This document shows positions 7,693-14,099 of a DNA stretch of 14,220 nucleotides, piece by piece (position 1 is the first letter of the stretch; each line of letters starts with the position of its first letter). A program made the position numbers and the translations under genes. The DNA is from JANNSW01 sp031431235 (GTDB lineage: Bacteria; Pseudomonadota; Alphaproteobacteria; Rhizobiales; Hyphomicrobiaceae), in contig JANPDA010000113.1 in the NCBI GenBank assembly GCA_031431235.1, positions 1-14,220 on the forward strand, given 5' to 3'. The notes under the pieces are model-generated. The model was given only the letters and a program-made list of their open reading frames with translations. It made no database searches and had not been told where the DNA came from.

Positions 7693-8964
7693 TCAGCCGA
7701 CGCATTTTTTACCGAACCCGATCCAGGTGGACCAGACATCGTTCATCGTTACGAAAATCATTAACATGCCGAGCAAGCCCAAGCCAACCCTGAAAGCGAA
7801 TGCCTGGGCTCGATCGCTCAAGGGGTGTCCCCTAATTGCCTCTATCGCGTAAAAGAGCAAGCTTCCCCCATCGAGAATGGGGATCGGGAAGAGGTTGAAG
7901 AGCCCGATCGAGACCGACATGATGGCCAGCAGGCGGACCAGGGACTCGAACCCCAGCGAGGCCACCTGACCCGCGACCGTTGCGATCTTGATCGGCCCAC
8001 CAAGCTGATCGGCGGCTTCCCGTCCCAGCACGATGTCGCCGAGCATGCCGAGGGTGCGCGTGACGATGAAGACCGACTCTTCCACGCCCCGCACGAGCCC
8101 ACTCACGGGATTGTAGGAAATGAACGTCCGATCCTCGGGCCTGGTCGATTGCTGGATCCCGATCATGCCGATGCGGAATTTGTTGCAGAAGCGATCGGTC
8201 TGCTCCTTGCGGGCGGGCGTCACCTTCAGCGGCACGCGCTGACCGCCACGTTTGACCACAACCGCCAGCTCGCGGTCGGCGCTGCCCATGACGATGCGCT
8301 GCATGTCCGTGAAACTCTCGATGGCCGTGCCATCGATCTCGACGACGAGGTCTCCCGGCTCGAATCCCGCCTTTGCTGCAGCTCCCTCGGGCTGCACCAG
8401 ATCGACTCTTGGGTCAGTGACGTACTCGCCGCTGATGGTGTAGAGCGCCGCGAACACCACGAACGCCAGCAGGAAGTTCGCGACCGGCCCCGCCACGACG
8501 ACGGCTGCCCGCTTCCAGAGCGGCTTCGTATGGAAACGGCCGTCATCGACAATGCCGGTCCCGGGCTCGGTATCGGTCTGGGCCCGCCCCTGGGTTGCAA
8601 CGCTCGTTGCACTCCCCTCGCCAGCATTACTGCCGTCAGATCGGCCGATTTCGGCGCCAACGGTCTCCAACTCGGCTCTGGCCCCCGTGGGAACGCTCGC
8701 CACGTTCTCGTCGTCGACGAACTTGACATAGCCCCCGAGCGGCAACCAGGCGACCCGCCAGCGCGTACCATGGCGATCGAGAAAGCCGAAGATCTCGGGC
8801 CCGAATCCGATCGAGAACGTCTCGACCTTCACGCCACACCAGCGCGCGACCAGAAAATGTCCGAGCTCGTGAATGAAAATGACGACGGTCAGCACGAACA
8901 AAAAGGCAACGAGCGTCAGCCCGAGCGAGCTGACCTGGCCCGACAGATAAGCCATCACATCCAT
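7693..8964 (-). CDS. rseP: RIP site-2 metalloprotease RseP (MmpA-like)
   Basis: RseP is an inner-membrane zinc metalloprotease (M50) that cuts membrane substrates within the bilayer; in E. coli it cleaves RseA, in Caulobacter the homologue MmpA cleaves PodJ. The first membrane segment contains the zinc site HELGH at residues 32-36. GGYVKFVDDEN follows at 78-87, then a membrane segment at about 152-176. A single PDZ domain (about 183-270, with AAAKAGFEPGDLVVEIDG) comes next, then the third zinc-ligand motif NLFPIPILDGG at 357-367 and a final membrane helix near 393-408. At 423 residues it is long because residues about 88-143 form a low-complexity acidic and Ser/Thr/Gly-rich linker. Start ATG 8964 has only a weak ribosome site; ATG 8955, nine bases on, is also possible. 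A repeat element lies between it and dxr. Confidence 0.95.
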   Translation of the reverse strand: MDVMAYLSGQVSSLGLTLVAFLFVLTVVIFIHELGHFLVARWCGVKVETFSIGFGPEIFGFLDRHGTRWRVAWLPLGGYVKFVDDENVASVPTGARAELETVGAEIGRSDGSNAGEGSATSVATQGRAQTDTEPGTGIVDDGRFHTKPLWKRAAVVVAGPVANFLLAFVVFAALYTISGEYVTDPRVDLVQPEGAAAKAGFEPGDLVVEIDGTAIESFTDMQRIVMGSADRELAVVVKRGGQRVPLKVTPARKEQTDRFCNKFRIGMIGIQQSTRPEDRTFISYNPVSGLVRGVEESVFIVTRTLGMLGDIVLGREAADQLGGPIKIATVAGQVASLGFESLVRLLAIMSVSIGLFNLFPIPILDGGSLLFYAIEAIRGHPLSDRAQAFAFRVGLGLLGMLMIFVTMNDVWSTWIGFGKKCVG

Positions 8965-8981
8965 GATCCGTGTCCGCTCAT

Positions 8982-8996
8982 GCCGTACCCTACGGC
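8982..8996. other. short perfect hairpin upstream of rseP
   Basis: GCCGTA, a CCC loop, then TACGGC form a 6-bp perfect stem starting 18 bp before the rseP start codon. It would fall in the rseP leader RNA. The rest of the 153 bp between rseP and the repeat shows no promoter that I can recognise. Function is unknown and a 6-bp stem can occur by chance. Confidence 0.35.
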
Positions 8997-9117
8997 GTTC
9001 CGTATTGCTGACGGCCTGCCAGATGCGCTGTGCAATCCGACGTGCCGCCCGACCCTGCTCAGTCTGCCCTGGCCAGATCCAAAACGGGGCTGAACCAAAA
9101 GCGACCTTCGAACTCCG

Positions 9118-9249
9118 CTAGTGTTCCGGCTCATTCATCTGTTACCCCAAATGAATGGCCAGCCCACTAGCCAACCCTTTGTTTGTGTTCCCTCTTTCCA
9201 TTCATCGATCCTGCCTCGCCGGAATCGAATGAATGGGAGGGAACACTAG
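9118..9249. repeat. 132-bp CTAG-bounded palindromic repeat, copy 1 (MITE/BIME-like)
   Basis: This non-coding element begins CTAGTGTTCC and ends GGAACACTAG, a perfect 10-bp terminal inverted repeat that continues imperfectly into CATTCAT/ATGAATG. Inside, it divides into two hairpin modules. Module 1 (9118-9170) pairs CTAGTG...CATTCAT with ATGAATG...CACTAG. Module 2 (about 9185-9249) pairs GTGTTCCCTC at 9185-9194 with GAGGGAACAC at 9237-9246, with inner arms CCATTCAT and ATGAATGG. A second copy lies at 13234-13365 in the same orientation, about 91% identical by hand count (12 differences in 132). CTAG (or TA) at both ends could be a target duplication, as made by IS5-type (YTAR) or IS630/Tc1-type (TA) transposases; the palindromic target leaves this ambiguous. 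No transposase is present. Its right end supplies the TAG stop of dxr. Confidence 0.85.
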
Positions 9250-10508
9250 CGCCTCCCGGTGGCGCCAAAGTGACGAAGCCGCGCATCGGCGAGCCGCCTG
9301 CCGAGCGCATCGGTCGCGAGCACATCCTCGATGCTCGCTTGCGACTGCGGCAGGCGCATGCATTCGCTATCACCGAGCACAGCCTCGACGACACCGACTA
9401 TGTCAAGGAAACCGATTCGCTGCTCGAGAAAAGCCCCGACAGCAATCTCATTGGCCGCATTGAGCAGCGCACAGGCCGTGCTGCCAGCTTCCAGCGCGGC
9501 CCTGGCGACGGCGAGCGAGCGGAACCGCACCTCGTCGGGAGCCTCGAATGTGAGGCTGCCCAGTGCCACCAGATCGAGCCGTCGGGTCGGCGCAGCCATG
9601 CGCGCCGGCCATGCCAGGCTCAATGCGATCGGCGTGCGCATGTCGGGCTCCGATAGTTGCGCCAGCACCGAGCCGTCGCGATAGGCGACGAGACAGTGCA
9701 CGATCGATTGCGGATGGACGACAACCCGGAGCTGGTCGGGCGTGACCGGAAACAAATGATAGGCCTCGATCAGCTCGAGCCCTTTGTTCATCATGGTCGC
9801 GGAATCGATGGTGACCTTGGCGCCCATGCTCCAATTGGGATGGCGCAATGCCTGCTCGGGCGTGGCCTGGCCGAGCTCGGCGAGCGACCAGGAACGGAAC
9901 GGGCCGCCGGAAGCGGTCAGCGTGATGCTCTCGATCGCCTCGGGAGCAGCTCCCGCCAACGCCTGGAACGCAGCCGAATGCTCCGAATCGACCGGCAGCA
10001 GCTCGACACGGGATTGGGCGCAGGCGCGCATGAAGAGGTCGCCGGCGGCAACGAGGCATTCCTTGTTGGCGAGCGCGAGCCGGCCACCCCGGCGCACCGC
10101 CTCGAGCGTCGGCACGAGCCCTGCGGCGCCCACGATCGCGGCCATGGTCCAGTCGACGCGAACTCCCGCGGCTTCCCGCACGGCAGCCGCCCCGGCCGCG
10201 GCCTTGGTTGCCGAGCCTGCAAGTGCGGCTTTCAGCTCGCCATAGGCTGCCGGATCGGCAACGACCGCAAGCTCGGCCCGATGCTGCAGAGCGAGCTCGG
10301 CAAGCTGGCCCGCATTGCCATTGGCCGTCAGCGCGACCACCCGGTAGCGCCCGGGCTCGCGGCCGATCAGATCGAGTGTGCTTCTGCCGATCGAGCCGGT
10401 CGCGCCGAGAATCGTGACGGTGCGCGGCAAGCCAACCGATCCTGATGGCGTGGGCTCGCGTTTCATGCCGCCGACCTGGTTCGAGCGTCGATGCTCTCGC
10501 TTCACCAT
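9246..10508 (-). CDS. dxr: 1-deoxy-D-xylulose 5-phosphate reductoisomerase Dxr (IspC)
   Basis: Dxr converts 1-deoxy-D-xylulose 5-phosphate to 2-C-methyl-D-erythritol 4-phosphate using NADPH, the committed step of the MEP isoprenoid pathway; it is cytosolic and the fosmidomycin target. The NADPH-binding motif ILGATGSIGRSTLDLI is at residues 33-48. The metal-site block LPVDSEH at 171-177 gives Asp174 and Glu176, followed by ASGGPFR at 199-205 and HPNWSMGAKVTIDSATMMNKGLE at 223-245, with Glu245 as the third ligand. Length is 420 residues from ATG 10508, which overlaps the cdsA stop by 7 bp (ATGGTGA). Another in-frame ATG at 10466 would give 406 residues and a start nearer the family norm; an AGG-containing stretch precedes it, so either is possible. 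The stop TAG is made by the terminal CTAG of the repeat element. Confidence 0.95.
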   Translation of the reverse strand: MVKREHRRSNQVGGMKREPTPSGSVGLPRTVTILGATGSIGRSTLDLIGREPGRYRVVALTANGNAGQLAELALQHRAELAVVADPAAYGELKAALAGSATKAAAGAAAVREAAGVRVDWTMAAIVGAAGLVPTLEAVRRGGRLALANKECLVAAGDLFMRACAQSRVELLPVDSEHSAAFQALAGAAPEAIESITLTASGGPFRSWSLAELGQATPEQALRHPNWSMGAKVTIDSATMMNKGLELIEAYHLFPVTPDQLRVVVHPQSIVHCLVAYRDGSVLAQLSEPDMRTPIALSLAWPARMAAPTRRLDLVALGSLTFEAPDEVRFRSLAVARAALEAGSTACALLNAANEIAVGAFLEQRIGFLDIVGVVEAVLGDSECMRLPQSQASIEDVLATDALGRRLADARLRHFGATGRR

Positions 10509-11374
10509 GCGAGCAACGCGCTCGCCGGATGGGAAAAGTCACGTACGAGCGCGATCAGGCCGGCGACGATCGCCGCCAGCATCAGCCCGTCGACGCGGTC
10601 GAAAATGCCGCCATGGCCCGGGACCAGATTGCTCGCATCCTTGCGGCCGGCGCGCCGCTTCAGCGCGGATTCACCCAGATCGCCGAGTTGGGCGGCGATT
10701 GAAAGCACGAAACCGACCGGCACGAGCGTTATCGGATCGATCCCGCCCACGCCCCAGGCGAACAATGCCCCCGCGATCATGCCGGCAACCGCTCCCCCGA
10801 CCGCTCCCGCCCAGGTCTTGCCGGGCGAGACCGCCGGCCACAGTTTGGGGCCCCCGATCAACCGGCCGGCCAGGAAGGCGAATGTATCGGTCGACCACAC
10901 CACCACGAACACGAACAGCACGGCGAGCACGCCGAGCAGGGGGTCGGCACGGAACCAGACGAGTGCCAGCGCCGGCAGGCCCACATAGAGCACGCCCAGA
11001 CCCGTCAGCCAGCCGCCCTTGCCCAGCCGCAGCACCACCAGCACCGGCGCGACGACCAGCAGTAAAATCAACCCGAGCGCGCCAAGCCCGAATGCTCCCA
11101 GCCCCGTCGCACCCACGACAGCAAATCCATGCGCCAGCAGATAGATGTCGCGCTCGCTGCCACGCACCAGCCGTCCCCATTCCCAGGCGACAATGGTCGC
11201 GAACACGGCCAGCAGCAGAGCGAAAGTCTGCACACCCGCCCACAACGACCACAGCGAGAGAGCTGCCAACAGCACGGCGGAGGCCACCCGCCGCCCGATG
11301 TCGAAGGGGGCTTCTCCAGCTTCCGGCGGGCCAGCCTGGGGGGCCGTCGTCTTGGCCTGTTCGCTCGCGCCCAT
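10502..11374 (-). CDS. cdsA: phosphatidate cytidylyltransferase CdsA
   Basis: CdsA is the integral inner-membrane enzyme that makes CDP-diacylglycerol from phosphatidic acid and CTP, the branch point for all phospholipids. The 290-residue protein has a hydrophilic N-terminus (about 25 residues) followed by multiple hydrophobic segments. Motifs are STDTFAFLAGRLIGGPKL at residues 161-178, SPGKTWAGAVGG at 183-194, and the CDS-family signature at 236-262 (SALKRRAGRKD, then VPGHGGIFDRVD), carrying the conserved Lys-Asp and Asp-Arg-x-Asp acidic metal-binding residues. The ATG at 11374 shares one base with the uppS stop (TGATG), the reason for choosing it over the open frame reaching 11515. Its own stop overlaps the dxr start. 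The uppS-cdsA-dxr trio therefore looks translationally coupled. Confidence 0.96.
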   Translation of the reverse strand: MGASEQAKTTAPQAGPPEAGEAPFDIGRRVASAVLLAALSLWSLWAGVQTFALLLAVFATIVAWEWGRLVRGSERDIYLLAHGFAVVGATGLGAFGLGALGLILLLVVAPVLVVLRLGKGGWLTGLGVLYVGLPALALVWFRADPLLGVLAVLFVFVVVWSTDTFAFLAGRLIGGPKLWPAVSPGKTWAGAVGGAVAGMIAGALFAWGVGGIDPITLVPVGFVLSIAAQLGDLGESALKRRAGRKDASNLVPGHGGIFDRVDGLMLAAIVAGLIALVRDFSHPASALLAW

Positions 11375-12114
11375 CACGCTGAGGACCGGGCGGAAAGACC
11401 GCCGAACCGGCGCTCGCGACTCTGGTAGGTGGTAATCGCGCTGGCGAGATGGTCGCGGTCGAAATCGGGCCAGAGCACGTCGGTGAACACCAACTCGGCA
11501 TAGGCGAGCTGCCACAGCAGGAAGTTGGAAAGCCGTTGCTCGCCGCTGGTGCGGATGAGCAGGTCGGGATCAGGCGTGCCGCCGGTATCGAGGGCGGCGG
11601 CGAACCGTTCCTCGGTGATGTCGCCGGGCTCGATCTCGCCCGCCCGGACCTGGCCCGCGAGCTTTGCCGCGGCGCGCGCGATCTCGGCGCGGGCGCCGTA
11701 GTTGAAGGCGACTGTCAGCTCGAGCCGTGTGTTCGCGCGGGTCAGCTGCTCGGCTTCCTCCAGCAGCAGTACGACGTCCTCCTCCACACCCGTTCGCTCG
11801 CCGATGATACGGATCCTAACGCCATTGCGATGCAGCTCAGCCAGATCGCGCCGGATGAAGCGCTTCAGCAGCCCCATCAGAGCGCTGATCTCGGCAGCCG
11901 GCCGCGACCAGTTCTCCGAGGAGAAGCTGAACAGAGTGAGGTGGGGTATCCCCTGCTCGATCGCGCCCTCGACGGCGAGCCGCACGGCCTCAACGCCGCG
12001 ACGATGGCCTTCGGCCCTGGGAAGTCCCCGGCTCTCTGCCCAACGGCCATTGCCATCCATGATGATGGCGATATGTCTCGGCTTCGGCCGCACCGAACTC
12101 TCCTCCGCCCCCAT
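11374..12114 (-). CDS. uppS: isoprenyl (undecaprenyl) diphosphate synthase UppS
   Basis: UppS condenses isopentenyl diphosphate units onto farnesyl diphosphate in cis configuration to give undecaprenyl diphosphate, the carrier lipid for peptidoglycan and O-antigen. The 246-residue protein shows IAIIMDGNGRWAESRGLPR from residue 15 (catalytic Asp20), GHRRG at 36-40, FSFSSENWSRP at 62-72, AFNYGAR at 136-142, and PDPDLLIRTSGEQRLSNFLLWQ at 181-202 followed by AYAELVFTDVLWPDF. These are the five conserved cis-prenyltransferase regions. ATG 12114 was chosen because upstream in-frame sequence (open to 12333) is basic, low in family likeness and too long; AGCGGACGG lies just before the ATG. It starts a tightly coupled block with cdsA and dxr, after a 403-bp gap from frr that may hold its promoter. 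Confidence 0.96.
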   Translation of the reverse strand: MGAEESSVRPKPRHIAIIMDGNGRWAESRGLPRAEGHRRGVEAVRLAVEGAIEQGIPHLTLFSFSSENWSRPAAEISALMGLLKRFIRRDLAELHRNGVRIRIIGERTGVEEDVVLLLEEAEQLTRANTRLELTVAFNYGARAEIARAAAKLAGQVRAGEIEPGDITEERFAAALDTGGTPDPDLLIRTSGEQRLSNFLLWQLAYAELVFTDVLWPDFDRDHLASAITTYQSRERRFGGLSARSSA

Positions 12115-12155
12115 GCCGTCCGCTGGTCCCGGCCCAATCCTGCCTGCCCATCGCA

Positions 12156-12175
12156 CGGGGCCCGGAGGGGCCCCG
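12156..12175. other. strong GC hairpin in uppS leader region
   Basis: CGGGGCCC, a 4-nt loop (GGAG), then GGGCCCCG form an 8-bp perfect, wholly G-C stem about 40 bp upstream of the uppS start codon. There is no T-run after it in the transcribed (minus) direction, so it does not read as a classic intrinsic terminator. It could be a leader structure or an old transcript end. Confidence 0.45.
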
Positions 12176-12257
12176 ATCTCAAGGCATTGCTCGCATCGCC
12201 CCACAGGTCTTGGACGCCAATTGTGTCTGATGCCGCGCGCCCGTCGATCCCCGCTTG

Positions 12258-12491
12258 ATGTCGCACCCCACGCCGGACGTGGCGCCAATCGCCTTCGATC
12301 GTATCCTGCTCGCCGCCCCGACCATCGCGTCATTGCGGCACTATGACATGGCCGAGGTCGGCACGGCAGGCCGCAACCTGTCGCGCGCTCCCGCTGACCG
12401 AGCCGCCGAGCGAGCCCGTTCCTCGATCGGGCTCGAGCACGAAGAATTGGCTCGGCATCTGATCAGGCTCGCGCATTCACGCATAGATTGA
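12258..12491 (+). CDS. hypothetical small ORF, opposite strand, low confidence
   Basis: A 77-residue reading frame (ATG 12258, stop 12489-12491; MSHPTPDVAPIAFDRILLAA...) lies on the plus strand inside the frr-uppS gap. By hand count its codon positions run about 71, 54 and 75% G+C, the order expected of a coding frame in a genome of this composition. It has no ribosome site that I can see, no membrane segment, and no family that I recognise. It would be the only plus-strand gene, facing the frr stop from 26 bp away. The antisense frame in register has the mirror composition and is also partly open, so composition does not settle the strand. Chance is a serious alternative. Confidence 0.2.
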   Translation: MSHPTPDVAPIAFDRILLAAPTIASLRHYDMAEVGTAGRNLSRAPADRAAERARSSIGLEHEELARHLIRLAHSRID

Positions 12492-12517
12492 GCTCTCCCG
12501 ATCATTGGAATGGACCA

Positions 12518-13081
12518 CTAGACCTGCAGAATCTCCGCCTCTTTGGTCGCGAGCAAGGCGTCGACATCCTTGATCATCTTGTCGGTCAGCTCCTGCACTT
12601 TCTGGCTCTGCTTCCTGTGCTCGTCCTCGCTGATCACGTGATCCTTCTCGGATTTCTTCAAGAGCTCGTTGCCATCGCGGCGCACGTTGCGCACCGCAAT
12701 GCGGGCGGCCTCGGTGTATTTGTGGGCGATCTTCACGAGCTCCTTGCGGCGCTCCTGGTTGGGCTCGGGCATCCGGAGGCGGATGATCTGGCCGTCGACC
12801 ACCGGGTTGATGCCCAGGCTCGAATCACGGATCGCGCGCTCGACCGCCGACACCATGGCGCGGTCCCAGACTTGCACGGCGATGGTGCGCGGCTCGGGCA
12901 CCGTGACCGATCCCACCTGGTTCAACGGCATCCGCGAGCCGTAGGCTTCGACCGTGATCGGATCGAGGAGGCTCGCATTGGCGCGCCCCGTGCGAAGCCC
13001 GGAGAACTCGGTCTTCAGGGTCGCGATCGCGCCCTGCATCCGCTTCTCCAGATCAGTGATCTTGAAGATTGCCGTTGCCAT
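12518..13081 (-). CDS. frr: ribosome recycling factor Frr (RRF)
   Basis: RRF works with EF-G to split the ribosome after termination. The 187-residue length is normal (about 185). The sequence is typical throughout: ITDLEKRMQGAIATLKTEFSGLRTGRANASLLDPI at the N-terminus, which forms the first helix of the three-helix bundle with the conserved RTGRA block, VPEPRTIAVQVWD in the beta domain, INPVVDGQIIRLRMPEPNQERRKELVK in the middle, and a charged C-terminal helix with VRNVRRDGNELLKK and VQELTDKMIKDVD. The ATG at 13081 is preceded by a near-perfect Shine-Dalgarno sequence. pyrH lies upstream with a 280-bp gap containing repeat copy 2. The gene ends in a TAG preceded by C (CTAG), like dxr and pyrH. 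Confidence 0.98.
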   Translation of the reverse strand: MATAIFKITDLEKRMQGAIATLKTEFSGLRTGRANASLLDPITVEAYGSRMPLNQVGSVTVPEPRTIAVQVWDRAMVSAVERAIRDSSLGINPVVDGQIIRLRMPEPNQERRKELVKIAHKYTEAARIAVRNVRRDGNELLKKSEKDHVISEDEHRKQSQKVQELTDKMIKDVDALLATKEAEILQV

Positions 13082-13091
13082 CGCAGTCTCT

Positions 13092-13098
13092 CCTCCTT
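13092..13098 (-). promoter_or_regulatory. ribosome binding site of frr
   Basis: AAGGAGG, within the longer AAGGAGGAGA, lies 10 nt before ATG 13081. It is the strongest Shine-Dalgarno match in the window and fixes the frr start. Confidence 0.85.
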
Positions 13099-13233
13099 TG
13101 CGTGGCCCGTCCTGTCGACCTCGGCGCCATACCGGCCGGCTCTGCCGCTCGTGGACCGATCGGGTCGCATCGAACCCGCGGCGTCAGCCCGGCTCGCGCG
13201 GCGATCCCTTGCTTCGACGTTCGATAATGGGCT

Positions 13234-13365
13234 CTAGTGTTCTGACTCATTCATTCGGTACCCCAAATGAATGGCCAGCCCACTAGCCAACTTTTTGTTT
13301 GTGTTCCGTCTTTCCATTCATTGATCCAGCTTCGCCGGAATCGAATGAATGGGACGGAACACTAG
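13234..13365. repeat. 132-bp CTAG-bounded palindromic repeat, copy 2 (MITE/BIME-like)
   Basis: This copy has the same length, orientation and two-module layout as the copy at 9118-9249. Ends are CTAGTGTTCT and GGAACACTAG, with a third CTAG at 13283-13286 closing module 1. Module 2 pairs GTGTTCCGTC at 13301-13310 with GACGGAACAC at 13353-13362. Its base at 13308 (G) and the partner at 13355 (C) are both changed relative to copy 1 (C9192 and G9239), so the pair is kept. The right end supplies the TAG stop of pyrH. No ORF is carried. The 152 bp between this element and frr (13082-13233) shows only the frr ribosome site. Confidence 0.85.
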
Positions 13366-14081
13366 CGGACCGTGGTGCAGCGCCCCTCGCCTCGCAGGAC
13401 GCGGGCCAGATTGCCCTCTTCCTGGATCGAGAGCACAATTATCGGAATCCTGTTGTCGCGGGCAAGCGCGATTGCGGCGCCGTCCATCACTTTCAGGTCC
13501 TTGGCCAGCACCTCGTCATAGGTGATGGTATCGTAGCGCCGGGCGGCGGGGTCGCGCCTGGGGTCGGCCGAGTAGATGCCGTCCACCTGGGTTGCCTTGG
13601 CGAGCGCATCGCAGCCCATCTCGGCTGCCCTCAGGGCGGCTGCCGTATCGGTCGTGAAGTAGGGATTGCCGGTGCCGCCGGCAAAGATCACGACCCGCCC
13701 CTTCGCCAGATGCCGGTGTGCGCGCTCCGCGACGAAGGCCTCGCACACCGTTGGCATCGGGATCGCCGAGAGCACACGGGCGTGGACGCCGACCGCCTCG
13801 ATCGCGCCACGCAACGCGAGCGCATTCATCACCGTGGCGAGCATGCCCATGTAGTCGGCGGTGCCGCGCTCGAGACCCTTGGCGACACCTTCAACGCCAC
13901 GGAAGATGTTGCCGCCGCCGACGACGAGGCAGATCTCGGTGCCGAGCTCGCGCGCTGCTAGCACGTCACGCGCGATGCGGGCGATCGTGGCCATGTCGAT
14001 GCCGTGGGACAGGGGACCCATCAGCGCCTCGCCCGACAGCTTCAGCAGCAGGCGCTTGTATCTCGGGGGGGGCTTGGACAT
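13362..14081 (-). CDS. pyrH: UMP kinase PyrH
   Basis: PyrH phosphorylates UMP to UDP with ATP; bacterial UMP kinases are hexamers of the amino-acid-kinase fold, usually activated by GTP and inhibited by UTP. The 239-residue protein contains KRLLLKLSGEAL at residues 9-20, the glycine-rich VVGGGNIFRG at 53-62, DYMGMLATVMNALAL at 77-91, IFAGGTGNPYFTTDTAAALRA at 132-152, KATQVDGIYSADPR at 162-175 and LKVMDGAAIALARDN at 196-210. ATG 14081 was chosen; an in-frame TTG at 14099 adds six residues of no family likeness. GGAG lies about 10 nt upstream. tsf is 76 bp upstream across a structured gap. The C-terminus GEGRCTTVR ends at a TAG formed by the terminal CTAG of the repeat. Confidence 0.97.
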   Translation of the reverse strand: MSKPPPRYKRLLLKLSGEALMGPLSHGIDMATIARIARDVLAARELGTEICLVVGGGNIFRGVEGVAKGLERGTADYMGMLATVMNALALRGAIEAVGVHARVLSAIPMPTVCEAFVAERAHRHLAKGRVVIFAGGTGNPYFTTDTAAALRAAEMGCDALAKATQVDGIYSADPRRDPAARRYDTITYDEVLAKDLKVMDGAAIALARDNRIPIIVLSIQEEGNLARVLRGEGRCTTVR

Positions 14082-14099
14082 CGTGGCGGCTCCGCTCAA

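Larger units (their letters stand above)
12115..12517. other. 403-bp frr-uppS intergenic region
   Basis: This is the longest gap in the window. It contains a strong GC hairpin at 12156-12175, a coding-like plus-strand ORF at 12258-12491, and a competing 48-codon minus-strand ORF at 12330-12476 (MREPDQMPSQFFVLEPDRG...), antisense to it and in register. I recognise none of the products. No clear sigma-70-like promoter for uppS can be read. The 18 bases next to the frr stop (GAATGG...CCACTAG) faintly resemble the arms of the 132-bp repeat. Confidence 0.5.

Noticed and set aside
9118..9249. Intrinsic terminator inside the repeat element
   Set aside because: The stems are strong but no T-run follows on either strand at the right place, and essential genes lie downstream in the same direction.
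9118..13365. CRISPR array or phage attachment sites
   Set aside because: Only two repeats, 4 kb apart, palindromic across their whole length, with no spacers, integrase or tRNA nearby.
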